A DNA stretch of 32,391 nt from a virus. The notes below the pieces were generated by a model, which worked only from the letters and a program-made list of their open reading frames with translations, searched no databases and had not been told where the DNA came from. Every line of letters starts with the position of its first letter. Within the stretch, counting starts at the first letter, position 1. Positions 21,519 through 27,928 of the stretch are shown piece by piece. The position numbers were made by a program, and so were the translations under genes. The stretch lies in the IMG/VR virus record IMGVR_UViG_3300035181_000656, positions 1-32,391 of that record; one strand, given 5' to 3'.

Positions 21519-22339
21519 GCTATCATCTCCTCTACGGCGGTCCAGAGACCTTGGTTAATCTTGTTGGAAGCCGCAATGGCTTCCACACCGCGCACCCGGC
21601 TCTTACGCCCCGTCCACACGGACTTGGTTTCCCAGCCACCCTGCATAACGTTCTCCTGTACGCAGTTCAGCACGGACCAAGCGCTCAGGCCGTCGTCCAC
21701 GGGGCGGCGTACCTTCAGCAAGTCCACAGCCTTGAAGGGCTTGATGGCGTCGCCGTAGCGGAGGCTCATGGCAGTCTCGGCTAGTACATTCCGCTGGTCG
21801 TAGCTCAGATCAACAGTCTTGAAGACTTCGATCTGATTGAACATGCGGGGTAGGTCTTCCTCGATGATTCGGCTGGCAACGTCTATCACCATGCCAGTGC
21901 TGCGCCCCTTGGAGTGAATAATGCGGTGGCTCGCAATCGACTTACCCACGGTAAGTCCGTTGCTGCACACCAAGCGGAAGTACCCAGCACTCAGGGTGTA
22001 GGCGCTGGTACCATCGTGTGCGTTGGTGAGAATCACCTCGGCAGTACCGTCGGCAGCGCCGCCGTACTTGTTCAGTGAATCGCCACGCCGCAAGCGCAGG
22101 GAGTGGCGGCAGAATCCCTCCTTGCCCGGGACCAGCGTCTTGTTCTGGGTTGCCTCGAACACGCTCCAGCCGCTGTCCAGCAACTTCTCGAGAGGCTCGA
22201 TCGTGGGTATGTATTCGTAGCGGGGGCCGCGAGTGGGGAGCACTTCGGACTCAGTAGCAAAGACTGCGGGGCAGTACTGGCGGATAGCTGTCAAGGCCAG
22301 AGGACTACCTGTCCGCAGGGTACGCATTTGTTTAGACAT
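21515..22339 (-). CDS. DUF932-like protein
   Basis: 274 residues from the ATG at 22339 (GGAAGGGGGCC upstream); the frame to 22417 overlaps a real small gene. RYEYIPTIEPLEKLLDSGWSVFEATQ is the y..i.t.e.le.L...Gw....a.Q opening of DUF932 proteins, followed by FCRHSLRLRRGD, VILTNAHDGTSAYTLSAGYFRLVCSNGLTVG and ALSAWSVLNCVQENVMQGGW. The combination of rH..R.R, NsHDG..a..l..G.fR.vCsNGl and a terminal N..QEn....G matches that family, which occurs in phages and plasmids and may relate to DNA metabolism or anti-restriction. The function is not established. Confidence 0.8.
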   Translation of the reverse strand: MSKQMRTLRTGSPLALTAIRQYCPAVFATESEVLPTRGPRYEYIPTIEPLEKLLDSGWSVFEATQNKTLVPGKEGFCRHSLRLRRGDSLNKYGGAADGTAEVILTNAHDGTSAYTLSAGYFRLVCSNGLTVGKSIASHRIIHSKGRSTGMVIDVASRIIEEDLPRMFNQIEVFKTVDLSYDQRNVLAETAMSLRYGDAIKPFKAVDLLKVRRPVDDGLSAWSVLNCVQENVMQGGWETKSVWTGRKSRVRGVEAIAASNKINQGLWTAVEEMIA

Positions 22340-22502
22340 TACCGGCCCCCTTCCGTACATTCTTGGCAGGGAGTTTGATCTCCATACGACGCGCCTCAAC
22401 GGCTTTCTTGTTGTCATGGTTCCGCGCTTTATGCGAAACCTCGCGGCTTGGCTTAACCAAGCCTTGGGCGATCAGTTGATCACGGAGAGAAGTACCACTC
22501 AT
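22332..22502 (-). CDS. Small basic protein resembling DUF2058 N-terminus
   Basis: 56 residues; the ATG at 22502 has AAGGAGCTCGTC, an excellent ribosome-binding site. MSGTSLRDQLIAQGLVKPSREVSHKARN matches the SLRDQLLKAGLV.ekk..ka opening of DUF2058 (YaiL-like) proteins, with the rest a lysine/arginine-rich helix. It overlaps the DUF932-like gene by 8 bp and is the first gene after promoter 22559. It may bind nucleic acid. Confidence 0.7.
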   Translation of the reverse strand: MSGTSLRDQLIAQGLVKPSREVSHKARNHDNKKAVEARRMEIKLPAKNVRKGAGNV

Positions 22503-22529
22503 GACGAGCTCCTTAAGTTACTAGGGCAT

Positions 22530-22567
22530 GGACTAGCACCGCGCTGGCCCATGTAGGCATTGTAGCA
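22530..22567 (-). promoter_or_regulatory. Extended -10 promoter with 5' hairpin
   Basis: Minus-strand TGCTACAAT at 22567-22559, preceded by TAGCC as at 9930 and 23419. Eight bases later GGGCCAGC pairs with GCTAGTCC around a 5-base loop (22550-22530), with one mismatch and one G-T pair. It is placed to drive 22502 to 20569. Confidence 0.65.
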
Positions 22568-22593
22568 GGCTACAAAGTCACTGCAAGTGCCCA

Positions 22594-22764
22594 CTACCCA
22601 CCCAGAAGCGCGGTGATTACGGACTTGGAGTCGTCGGGCAGGTCCAGTAGGATGCGTTCGCGGGGTTGTAGTTCCACAGTACTCGCTGTGGATGGAGCCA
22701 TGCACTCAGCAAGCAGGTGCTTGGAGTGTAGTGTCTCGGGCGGAACTAAGCTGATGCGGGTCAT
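22594..22764 (-). CDS. 56-residue protein resembling the N-terminus of T4 endonuclease V
   Basis: The ATG at 22764 is in an ATGA overlap with the upstream gene. MTRISLVPPETLHSKHLLAE closely follows the MTRINLVPVEEL-DQHL-AEYRE opening of pyrimidine-dimer DNA glycosylases (DenV). In DenV the N-terminal Thr2 is the catalytic amine and Arg3 and Glu23 are needed. Here T2 and R3 remain, but after residue 20 the sequence diverges (CMAPSTASTVELQPRERILLDLPDDS) and ends at 56 instead of ~138 residues. It is either a much shortened relative or an unrelated protein with a similar start. Confidence 0.6.
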   Translation of the reverse strand: MTRISLVPPETLHSKHLLAECMAPSTASTVELQPRERILLDLPDDSKSVITALLGG

Positions 22765-23141
22765 ATAGCCCTAGTGAAGCGTAGCTCTTTGAGGAGCATG
22801 CGGTCGATCTGGTTAAGCGTCAGGTCGCTCAACTGCGCGGCAATCAGCTCGCACTGCTGCAAGGCCCTCAGTATGTCGTTGATGGGGGCGATGTACTGAC
22901 GGAACTGGTTCTCATCACTCGCGTCTGCGTCCATGGGGTCCATGGGGTCCATGCATACAATCACATTCATGTCGAACTTACCGTAGTGCGACATAGGGTC
23001 TACGCCATCTACGTCAATGAAGACCACGCCGTTTGGCTCGCCAACCTTGCCATTCCATCGGAACTCAGCGCCCGGGGCCTCAGCAAGGTCGCTGTTAAAG
23101 TTCAGCGCCCAGTCACGGGCTTTGATTAATTGAATGTTCAC
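22761..23141 (-). CDS. Unknown acidic protein
   Basis: 126 residues from a GTG at 23141 (GTGA overlap). The first half is beta-rich (NGVVFIDVDGVDPMSHYGKFDMNVIVCMDPMDPMDAD); the MDPMDPMD segment comes from a short tandem DNA repeat. The second half is helical (QYIAPINDILRALQQCELIAAQLSDLTLNQIDRMLLKEL). No enzyme motif is recognised. It ends in an ATGA overlap with the endonuclease-V-like stub. Confidence 0.6.
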   Translation of the reverse strand: MNIQLIKARDWALNFNSDLAEAPGAEFRWNGKVGEPNGVVFIDVDGVDPMSHYGKFDMNVIVCMDPMDPMDADASDENQFRQYIAPINDILRALQQCELIAAQLSDLTLNQIDRMLLKELRFTRAI

Positions 23142-23368
23142 TCTACATTCTCCAAAATTAAAGTTTCAATATCCGACTTCTCGTCGTACGTCATTTTCCG
23201 CTCCAGCCACGGGGCTGGTCGGCCTCTACGGTCGCACACCGTAAATTCAATTTCTGAGTATCCGTAGCAATCCCAGTCGCTGTCAGCGCTCGGGCCCATA
23301 GGCTCCTGCACGAATACTCTCCCTACCTGGATGGTACAGGGGATGCCCGCGATTCTTGTGTGAATCAT
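23138..23368 (-). CDS. Small unknown protein
   Basis: 76 residues from the ATG at 23368, with AGGAG eight bases upstream; a TTG six bases earlier is too close to that site. It reads MIHTRIAGIPCTIQVGRVFVQEP, then DSDWDCYGYSEIEFTVCDRRGRPAPWLERKMTYDEKSDIETLILE, a small beta-rich fold. The start and the WD.YG..E..F.v.DR.G...PWLE.K.t pattern look like a conserved phage family, but I have no name for it. First gene after promoter 23419. Confidence 0.65.
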   Translation of the reverse strand: MIHTRIAGIPCTIQVGRVFVQEPMGPSADSDWDCYGYSEIEFTVCDRRGRPAPWLERKMTYDEKSDIETLILENVE

Positions 23369-23391
23369 ACCCAACGCTCCTAGTTAGTACT

Positions 23392-23427
23392 GGCCAGCAA
23401 CTTTGCGGGCCTAGGCGCAGTATAGCA
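23392..23427 (-). promoter_or_regulatory. Extended -10 promoter with 5' hairpin
   Basis: Minus-strand TGCTATACT at 23427-23419, preceded by TTTGTAGCC exactly as at 22559. Seven bases later a stem GGCC/GGCC plus GCA/TGC with one mismatch (23411-23392). It drives 23368 to 22594. Just upstream (23442-23458) is a short (ACACT)n run that includes the primase stop codon. Confidence 0.65.
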
Positions 23428-23455
23428 GGCTACAAAGTCGCTACACTACACTACA

Positions 23456-25597
23456 CTATAGATTGTGCGCTTTGAGGTGCTGGGCGCAGGTGTGGACGTC
23501 CTGCCAGTTCTGCGGCGGGGTGTCGGGTCGTTGTACCACCCACCACCTGCTCACACCTGACTTGCTGCGGATGCTCTTACCTTCGCTAGCTCGTACGAAG
23601 TTCTGGTTCCGCATCTCGTTGCTCAGAGCATCGACTTGTCCCTTGGTGGGCTCGGTGCCTAGGTGGTACATGGTCAGCTCCTTGGCTGAGAACAGTGATC
23701 TGCCGTCCGTCAGGGGCGGCAGATGCAGCTGAGGGTCGGCTCTCAGCTGGGCGACGAAGCGCTCAAGCGGGTTCCGCGCTGCATCAATCACCTCCTCCTT
23801 GGCGGCAGTGCCTGGAGCCCATGCGGCAGGGTCGAAGCCGGATATATCTCTCGTCAGCAGGTAGTCGTGGATAGCGGCGGCTGCCACCTCAGACTCGAGC
23901 CAGTCGGCCAAGGGCTTCCAGTAAGACTGCACACCCCGAAAGTCCAGCTCTGGGAGCGCTGGGCTCCAACGTATGACAGCCGCTCGCCTGTCGTCCTCGT
24001 CCAGCTTCACACAGTCGTAATAGTTAGACGTGATCGCGAGGTTGGACACATTACGAATCTTGTACTCGGGGTCGCCCTTCCTGTTCACAGTCGTGGTCTT
24101 GTTGGTGACTATCCCCTTGATCTTCTGATTCACAGCGTCAGCGGCGCTCTGCACTCGCTTCAACTCATCTGCATGTATGAACTGTCTGGCTGCATAGAGA
24201 GATGTGAACTGTGACCTGAGCTCGTCGTTGCTGATTTTTACGGAGTTACCACCGTATATCGCGTGCATGGGGGTCAGGAACAAGTCCTTGCCGGTTCCTG
24301 AGGGGCCGAACAGCAGGAGCAGAGTGTTGAGTTTCGCCCCTAGATTCTGTAATGGGAACGATAGCCAGTCAAGTATCCACTCTGCAATGTCAGGCGTAGG
24401 GGCATTATTAGATAACAAGGCCAGCCACTGGTCTACGTTGCCCGGGGCCGGGTCTACGCCCATACCACGCCAAGTGTTCAGCGTGTTGGCATGTATGCGG
24501 GGCTGTCCTGGAGTGTATGACAGCACATCAACGGCAGTGCGGCGCTCATCCTTGAGCCAGAGCTTGGCGACATTCACAGGCTTGAGGTTCCCGTCTGCAG
24601 TCTCTACCTCAGCTTGGTAGTGGGCGTAGACAAGCTCGGTGAAGGCATTTCCTGTCATCAGCGCACCGGACTCAATATCCGCAACTCGGGACAAAGAGCG
24701 GATAATACAGACCTTATCATTGAGCTCGAGCTTCATCAGCTCAACCTCTGACATGTCTATATTTTCTAGGTCCTCGTCTGGCGTGGTAAGAAACAGGGTG
24801 GCCACTTCGCGGCCGACACTGTGGACATAGTCATCGAACCCGTAGTCCTGGCCCCCAAGTATGTCAGGACTCTTGTGCATGCGCAGGAGTCTGGGGGTTC
24901 GGCCAGTCACCTCTAAGAGCTTGACGGCGAGCCGCTTGGCTGCTTGCTCAACCTGTGTGGACGTTGATATATTAGTATCGAACAGAATCACGGGGTTGAG
25001 CTCTAGAGCCTTCCAGGGTAGGTCTCTTAGCTCGGGCAAGAGAGCTATCGCGTGCTTCCTGCTAGACCAGCCCCAGACGCCGTTGAGGCCTATGGAGTAG
25101 GTGCCGCACACGGCTCCGTTCACGGCTTTAAGGGCGGACTCGTGTATGAATATTCGCGCTCCTTTTGGGAGCGCATCCCACCTCGGCAGGGACTCTGCCA
25201 CGGGGAGGTAAGCTGCTGGAGGAGTGTTCGGCGGGCAGAACATCTTACCTGCGAAGCTCGGCACTACAGTTGGGTCCACGGCTTCCCCGAATGAGTGGAC
25301 TAGGCGAGGTCCCGGGGTCTGCTCGGCTGGCGCTGACGCGACCAGCCGAGCAGACCACCAATCGATCTCAAACCCGAGTGGGCTGTGGTGGGGGAAGACG
25401 ATGGCGTGTCTGCTGTCGGGGTACGCCAGAGGCGCACCCCTCGCTTGCGACATCAGGTCCTCAGCTCTGCATATCTTTAGTCCGAGCTCGGCTGCAAGGG
25501 TGAGGCCTATGCCTCGGTCTGCTAAGTACTTGATTACCTCGGTTGGTGTGGAGCGCGTGTGGGGAGCAAGTCCCTTAACCTGTGAATAGGTTAGCAT
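23456..25597 (-). CDS. Primase-helicase (DUF3854-like TOPRIM plus SF3-type DUF5906 helicase)
   Basis: 713 residues from the first ATG at 25597, which lacks a ribosome-binding site. The N-terminal half has HAIVFPHHSPLGFEIDWWSARL, then GARIFIHESALKAVNGAVCGTYSIGLNGVWGW (148-176), VILFDTN (203-209) and GGQDYGFDDYV (248-258), the E...D-x-N...DD layout of DUF3854/TOPRIM-like primase domains. The C-terminal half is an SF3-like helicase: Walker A LFGPSGTGKDLF (429-440), Walker B RQFIHADELKR with D477-E478, and sensor NLAITSNYYDCVKLDEDDRR. It would unwind the fork and make primers for PolA. It is a single-gene operon with an unusual leader. Confidence 0.9.
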   Translation of the reverse strand: MLTYSQVKGLAPHTRSTPTEVIKYLADRGIGLTLAAELGLKICRAEDLMSQARGAPLAYPDSRHAIVFPHHSPLGFEIDWWSARLVASAPAEQTPGPRLVHSFGEAVDPTVVPSFAGKMFCPPNTPPAAYLPVAESLPRWDALPKGARIFIHESALKAVNGAVCGTYSIGLNGVWGWSSRKHAIALLPELRDLPWKALELNPVILFDTNISTSTQVEQAAKRLAVKLLEVTGRTPRLLRMHKSPDILGGQDYGFDDYVHSVGREVATLFLTTPDEDLENIDMSEVELMKLELNDKVCIIRSLSRVADIESGALMTGNAFTELVYAHYQAEVETADGNLKPVNVAKLWLKDERRTAVDVLSYTPGQPRIHANTLNTWRGMGVDPAPGNVDQWLALLSNNAPTPDIAEWILDWLSFPLQNLGAKLNTLLLLFGPSGTGKDLFLTPMHAIYGGNSVKISNDELRSQFTSLYAARQFIHADELKRVQSAADAVNQKIKGIVTNKTTTVNRKGDPEYKIRNVSNLAITSNYYDCVKLDEDDRRAAVIRWSPALPELDFRGVQSYWKPLADWLESEVAAAAIHDYLLTRDISGFDPAAWAPGTAAKEEVIDAARNPLERFVAQLRADPQLHLPPLTDGRSLFSAKELTMYHLGTEPTKGQVDALSNEMRNQNFVRASEGKSIRSKSGVSRWWVVQRPDTPPQNWQDVHTCAQHLKAHNL

Positions 25598-25605
25598 GTT
25601 ATAAT
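25597..25605 (+). promoter_or_regulatory. Plus-strand extended -10 promoter for a small RNA
   Basis: TGTTATAAT at 25597-25605 is a perfect extended -10, the same nonamer as at 14059-14067 on the other strand. A weak -35 (TTAACC, 25575-25580) lies 19 bases before the TATAAT. The predicted start (about 25612) is exactly the base of a 7-bp hairpin. No plus-strand gene follows; a terminator ends the transcript at 25691. Confidence 0.6.
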
Positions 25606-25611
25606 TGCACT

Positions 25612-25691
25612 ATGAGCCTCAAGGGCTCATGTCCTAGTAGGAGAGTAGGAGATCTAAAAGCCCGGAGGATTGAGCCCCTCACGGGCTTTTT
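25612..25691 (+). ncRNA. Candidate antisense RNA to the primase-helicase leader
   Basis: The predicted ~80-nt RNA begins with hairpin ATGAGCC-TCAAG-GGCTCAT (25612-25630), continues with a purine-rich single-stranded part (AGTAGGAGAGTAGGAGATCT) and ends in a strong intrinsic terminator (25656-25691). It contains no ORF of note. The minus-strand promoter at 25739 transcribes the opposite strand through the same bases into the primase-helicase gene, so the two RNAs are fully complementary. GGGCTCA (25623-25629) can pair either with the first hairpin arm or with TGAGCCC in the terminator loop (25671-25677). Confidence 0.5.
25656..25691. terminator. Intrinsic terminator, usable on both strands
   Basis: AAAAGCCCG + GAGG (25656-25668), loop ATTGAGCC, CCTC, a bulged A, CGGGCTTTT + T (25682-25691). 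It gives a 13-bp stem with five Ts on the plus strand and four on the minus strand. On the plus strand it ends the candidate small RNA; on the minus strand it lies between promoter 25739 and the primase-helicase gene and could act as an attenuator. Confidence 0.75.
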
Positions 25692-25722
25692 ACTTACTGG
25701 CGCACAGGTAATGGAATACTTG

Positions 25723-25747
25723 GTACGCTAGCCCGCACAGTATAGCA
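25723..25747 (-). promoter_or_regulatory. Extended -10 promoter for primase-helicase
   Basis: Minus-strand TGCTATACT at 25747-25739, identical to the nonamer at 23419. A weak stem GTGCG/CGTAC (25738-25723, one G-T pair) overlaps the expected start, so this is the one member of the set whose hairpin is not placed 6-9 bases downstream. The resulting leader is about 135 bases long. Confidence 0.6.
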
Positions 25748-25759
25748 TGGGCTGGGGCG

Positions 25760-26059
25760 TCAAGCCGCCCGAGCGGGCTGCTCAGGTGGAGAGTATCTTA
25801 CCCAGAATTCATGCCCGTGGAGTACGAGCCTCGCGCTCGGGTATGACTCGTTAAGGATCGTGTTCTGCAGGCTCTCCTGCAGAGTGCGTTGGTACTTGGC
25901 TATCCTGGCTGAGTTGAAATCACTATCTTCGTCGATCTCGAATCGGAACCAGTTCCACATCCATGTCTGCAGAGCACAGATGGCTTGCACGATGTTGTGG
26001 ACTTGGATGGGGGTATCGTCTGGGTCGTATCCCGGGTCGTTGTGGCCTACGGTCAGCAT
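25760..26059 (-). CDS. Unknown small protein
   Basis: 99 residues, AAGGAACTGAC before the ATG at 26059. Residues 1-20 are acidic, 22-45 form a Trp-rich helix (NIVQAICALQTWMWNWFRFEIDED), and the rest is helix then strand (SARLVLHGHEFWVRY). It forms a one-gene unit between two promoters (26106 and 25739). No domain is recognised. Confidence 0.65.
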   Translation of the reverse strand: MLTVGHNDPGYDPDDTPIQVHNIVQAICALQTWMWNWFRFEIDEDSDFNSARIAKYQRTLQESLQNTILNESYPSARLVLHGHEFWVRYSPPEQPARAA

Positions 26060-26083
26060 GTCAGTTCCTTAATGGTTAGAACC

Positions 26084-26114
26084 TAGCACTGCGCTAGTGC
26101 GTACACTATAGCAT
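26084..26114 (-). promoter_or_regulatory. Extended -10 promoter with 5' hairpin
   Basis: Minus-strand TGCTATAGT at 26114-26106; seven bases later CTAGC-GCAGT-GCTAG on the mRNA strand (26098-26084), a perfect 5-bp stem. It drives the gene at 26059. Confidence 0.65.
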
Positions 26115-26128
26115 GGTACACCTCAAGC

Positions 26129-26161
26129 CCAAGGTTTATTTGTTAGACCCAAGGTTTATTA
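26129..26161. repeat. 20-bp-period direct repeat at a gene end
   Basis: CCCAAGGTTTATT occurs at 26129-26141 and again at 26149-26161. The second copy encodes the INLG near the end of the gene at 26136; the first lies just past its stop. It looks like a slippage or recombination duplication that moved the stop codon. Confidence 0.7.
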
Positions 26162-26717
26162 GATACTTCACAATGTCTTCTCTATGTATGAGATCAGCTC
26201 CTAGTTGAAAGCTGTTCTTCTCAGGTCTGAAGTCTAGGCGCTTCATCTTAGATTCATACATAGGCCACCACTGCCAGTGATGCGGTTGGACGTAGTCTAC
26301 CTGAGTATCATCCCCTCCCACTGAGGAGACTATTGCTGAGGTGATCATACTGATCTCCTTATCTGGCAGTGTACGCGCTTGTTGCATAGCTCTGGTTCGT
26401 TTTCTCTCGGAGGGCTCACTCGCAGGGTAGCTCACTAGGAAGCCAGTGGATCGTATACACTCAAGCAGCTTCTTTAACTGACCCCTCTCAAAGAGATGAT
26501 GCTTTACCGAGGGGGGTCCCTCCTTCTGGGGGACCTCCACCCTAATCTCGGCGCTCAGGCCTATGCGCTCTATTCTCACTAGTGAGTCATAAGCTCCTCT
26601 GTATGACCAGACCATGCTCCCAGGTCTAAGCTCTTTGTGGAGTATCTGACAGCCGGAACGGCGCAGCTCTGCCTCGATGCGGTGTGGTACGGAGTAGGGG
26701 CTAAAGTGAGTGGGCAT
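26136..26717 (-). CDS. Unknown protein, first of the minus-strand region
   Basis: 193 residues from the ATG at 26717. No ribosome-binding site is evident; the ATG lies eight bases after a strong inverted repeat (CAGGTTAC/GTAACCTG, 26725-26742). The protein begins MPTHFSPYSVPHRIEAELRRSGCQILHKELRPGSMVWSYRGAYDSLVRIERIGLSAEIRVEV, a beta-type domain, with a middle helix (RGQLKKLLECIRSTGF) and a C-terminal part ending DLIHREDIVKYLINLGSNK. As the gene nearest the control region it would be transcribed early. Function unknown. Confidence 0.6.
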   Translation of the reverse strand: MPTHFSPYSVPHRIEAELRRSGCQILHKELRPGSMVWSYRGAYDSLVRIERIGLSAEIRVEVPQKEGPPSVKHHLFERGQLKKLLECIRSTGFLVSYPASEPSERKRTRAMQQARTLPDKEISMITSAIVSSVGGDDTQVDYVQPHHWQWWPMYESKMKRLDFRPEKNSFQLGADLIHREDIVKYLINLGSNK

Positions 26718-27015
26718 GGTTGAGCAGGTTACGTGTAACCTGAGTTATATGGGTGGATACGCTTGATACAACATCTAAATACTAGGCGCTACGCTGGGCA
26801 GTGCATTGTATTTGTAATTAGGTATTAAGTAAATACAGTATACCCGTATAGTAAAAAGAAAGTACTGATCACTAAGGTCTATATACTGTTTTGTATATAT
26901 CATATAGGTACCGTTATATGCCTGTTTACGTATTTATATTGTGGTATTGCCCCCCCTTTGCCAAGTTGCTCAGTGTTGGCTCAAGTTGTTGGTTTATAAG
27001 GTAAAAAGGCTGTAA
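26718..27015. other. AT-rich non-coding region, candidate origin DNA
   Basis: No gene is supported here. About 26800-26950 is strongly AT-rich with TATA-like runs on both strands (GTATTAAGTAAATACAG, TATATACTGTTTTGTATATA), unlike the ~55% GC of the coding DNA. A possible minus-strand -10 (TACAAT, 26820-26815) could serve the gene at 26717. A run of nine Cs with one T (26950 area) follows. With the DnaA box at 27072 this is the best candidate for a duplex-unwinding element. Confidence 0.5.
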
Positions 27016-27043
27016 CAGGCGGTGTAGCATGCTACACCGCCTG
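27016..27043. repeat. Perfect 28-bp palindrome
   Basis: The half-site CAGGCGGTGTAGCA (27016-27029) is followed directly by its exact complement, with no spacer. It contains TGTAGCATGCTACA at the centre, which reads like two TGCTACA promoter elements back to back. It could be a protein-binding site, a cruciform or an origin element; on the minus strand it is followed at a distance by a T-run (GCCTTTTTACC), so termination is also possible. Confidence 0.85.
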
Positions 27044-27071
27044 CTTGCTACAAACGGGAGGCGCCCCTCGC

Positions 27072-27080
27072 TGTGGATAA
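27072..27080 (-). promoter_or_regulatory. Perfect DnaA box
   Basis: TTATCCACA on the minus strand (27080-27072) is an exact high-affinity E. coli-type DnaA box. It lies in a gene-free region beside AT-rich DNA and the 28-bp palindrome, which makes chance less likely though a single box is not proof. Nothing else is recognised between 27081 and 27328 except stop-rich DNA with several CTCAGT-like words. Confidence 0.6.
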
Positions 27081-27328
27081 GTTATAGACCTCCCCTGCAC
27101 CAAAAGAGTGCTCGTAGCATTCTGTTAACATCTCGCGTAAACCCCCCCAAAACTGCGACCCTACCGAGTACTTAGCACCCCCGCCTTGGCCTCAAATGAG
27201 ATCAACTTAGAGCTGAGAACTGAATCCAAAGGACCAAAAACTCCGCTCTCAGTCGTGGCTCCTCATACTCATATGCGCGAGGTAAGAATCTCTCCCAAAA
27301 TCCAAATGACACTGAAGCGATTCTGGTC

Positions 27329-27392
27329 AACTCAGTACTCAGCACTGAGTTCTCAGTCAGCTCGGCCTCGGGTCTAAGGCCTCGGGTCTAAG
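27329..27392. repeat. Inverted repeat and 14-bp tandem duplication
   Basis: AACTCAGT (27329-27336) and ACTGAGTT (27344-27351) form 8-bp arms around a 7-bp spacer, the same geometry as the repeat at 28242-28276. GCCTCGGGTCTAAG is then repeated exactly in tandem (27365-27378 and 27379-27392). Together they look like operator-type DNA. Confidence 0.7.
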
Positions 27393-27413
27393 TTAGTAAG
27401 CGCTTACTAACTT
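27390..27413. repeat. Perfect 24-bp palindrome, iteron relative
   Basis: The half-site AAGTTAGTAAGC is followed by its exact complement. The right half is the GCTTACTAACTT of the iteron array at 27986-28094, so this is a fifth, symmetrical copy located on the other side of the regulator-like gene. Confidence 0.85.
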
Positions 27414-27427
27414 CGTGGGCAAAAATA

Positions 27428-27474
27428 AAGGGCTAGGGTAAACCCTAGCCCTTACAAAGCCCTAGGGGCTTTGT
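27428..27474 (-). terminator. Double-hairpin terminator for the 27477 gene
   Basis: On the minus strand, three bases after the stop, ACAAAGCC pairs with GGCTTTGT (27474-27467 with 27461-27454). A second, 12-bp stem AAGGGCTAGGGT/ACCCTAGCCCTT (27453-27428) follows, and then TATTTTTG. The second is a textbook intrinsic terminator. Confidence 0.85.
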
Positions 27475-27476
27475 GG

Positions 27477-27881
27477 TTACTGCGCCACTGGGGCCAAGTT
27501 GGGCCTTGCGCCCTTGGCCCGGTAGGTTACAAAGCCACTGGCAAGTCCCGGGGCAAGGCCACTGGCGGCAAATTCCGCCGCCACCTGTGCCACCGTGGCG
27601 CTGCCGCCATTGGTAGCTATAGCCTTGGTAACCGCTGCCCATTGTAGGGCGTTTACATGGCCCTGCGCTGGGTTGTAGCCATTGCCAGTAAGGCTGTAAG
27701 TGGTACCACCCTGCGCTACGGGGCGTGTGCCTTTAAAGGTAGCCACGTGGTTTGCAGCCACTACGGTTGCAGCGCCAACTTGCAGCGCGTGGACCTTAGC
27801 TACTGGGGTAGCCACTACTGGGGTTGCCACTGTGGGCAGTGGACTTGCGACTACTGCCGCGGACTTGGTTGATTTTGCCAT
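27477..27881 (-). CDS. Putative DNA-binding regulator of the control region
   Basis: 134 residues from the ATG at 27881 (AAAGGGCCTATC upstream); the frame to 27974 covers its promoter. The first half is a low-complexity Ala/Val/Thr/Pro-rich arm starting MAKSTKSAAVVASPLPT. The second half, YNPAQGHVNALQWAAVTKAIATNGGSATVAQVAAEFAASGLAPGLASGFVTYRAKGARPNL, has the helix, GG-x-AT-turn, helix and beta-wing order of a winged helix. It stands alone between iterons and terminator with its own promoter, as expected for a regulator or origin-binding protein. The assignment is inference; no family name is certain. Confidence 0.6.
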   Translation of the reverse strand: MAKSTKSAAVVASPLPTVATPVVATPVAKVHALQVGAATVVAANHVATFKGTRPVAQGGTTYSLTGNGYNPAQGHVNALQWAAVTKAIATNGGSATVAQVAAEFAASGLAPGLASGFVTYRAKGARPNLAPVAQ

Positions 27882-27901
27882 GATAGGCCCTTTACTAGTG
27901 C

Positions 27902-27928
27902 ACACCGGATTGGTGTAGGTGTAGTATA
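27902..27928 (-). promoter_or_regulatory. -10 element with 5' hairpin for the regulator-like gene
   Basis: Minus-strand TATACT at 27928-27923 without the TG extension. Six bases later ACACC-AATCC-GGTGT (27916-27902) forms a perfect 5-bp stem. It would give a short leader to the ATG at 27881. Confidence 0.55.

Noticed and set aside
22103-22556. Open frames on the plus strand opposite the DUF932-like and DUF2058-like genes
   Set aside because: The minus-strand genes have ribosome-binding sites, overlaps and recognisable patterns; the opposite frames have none.
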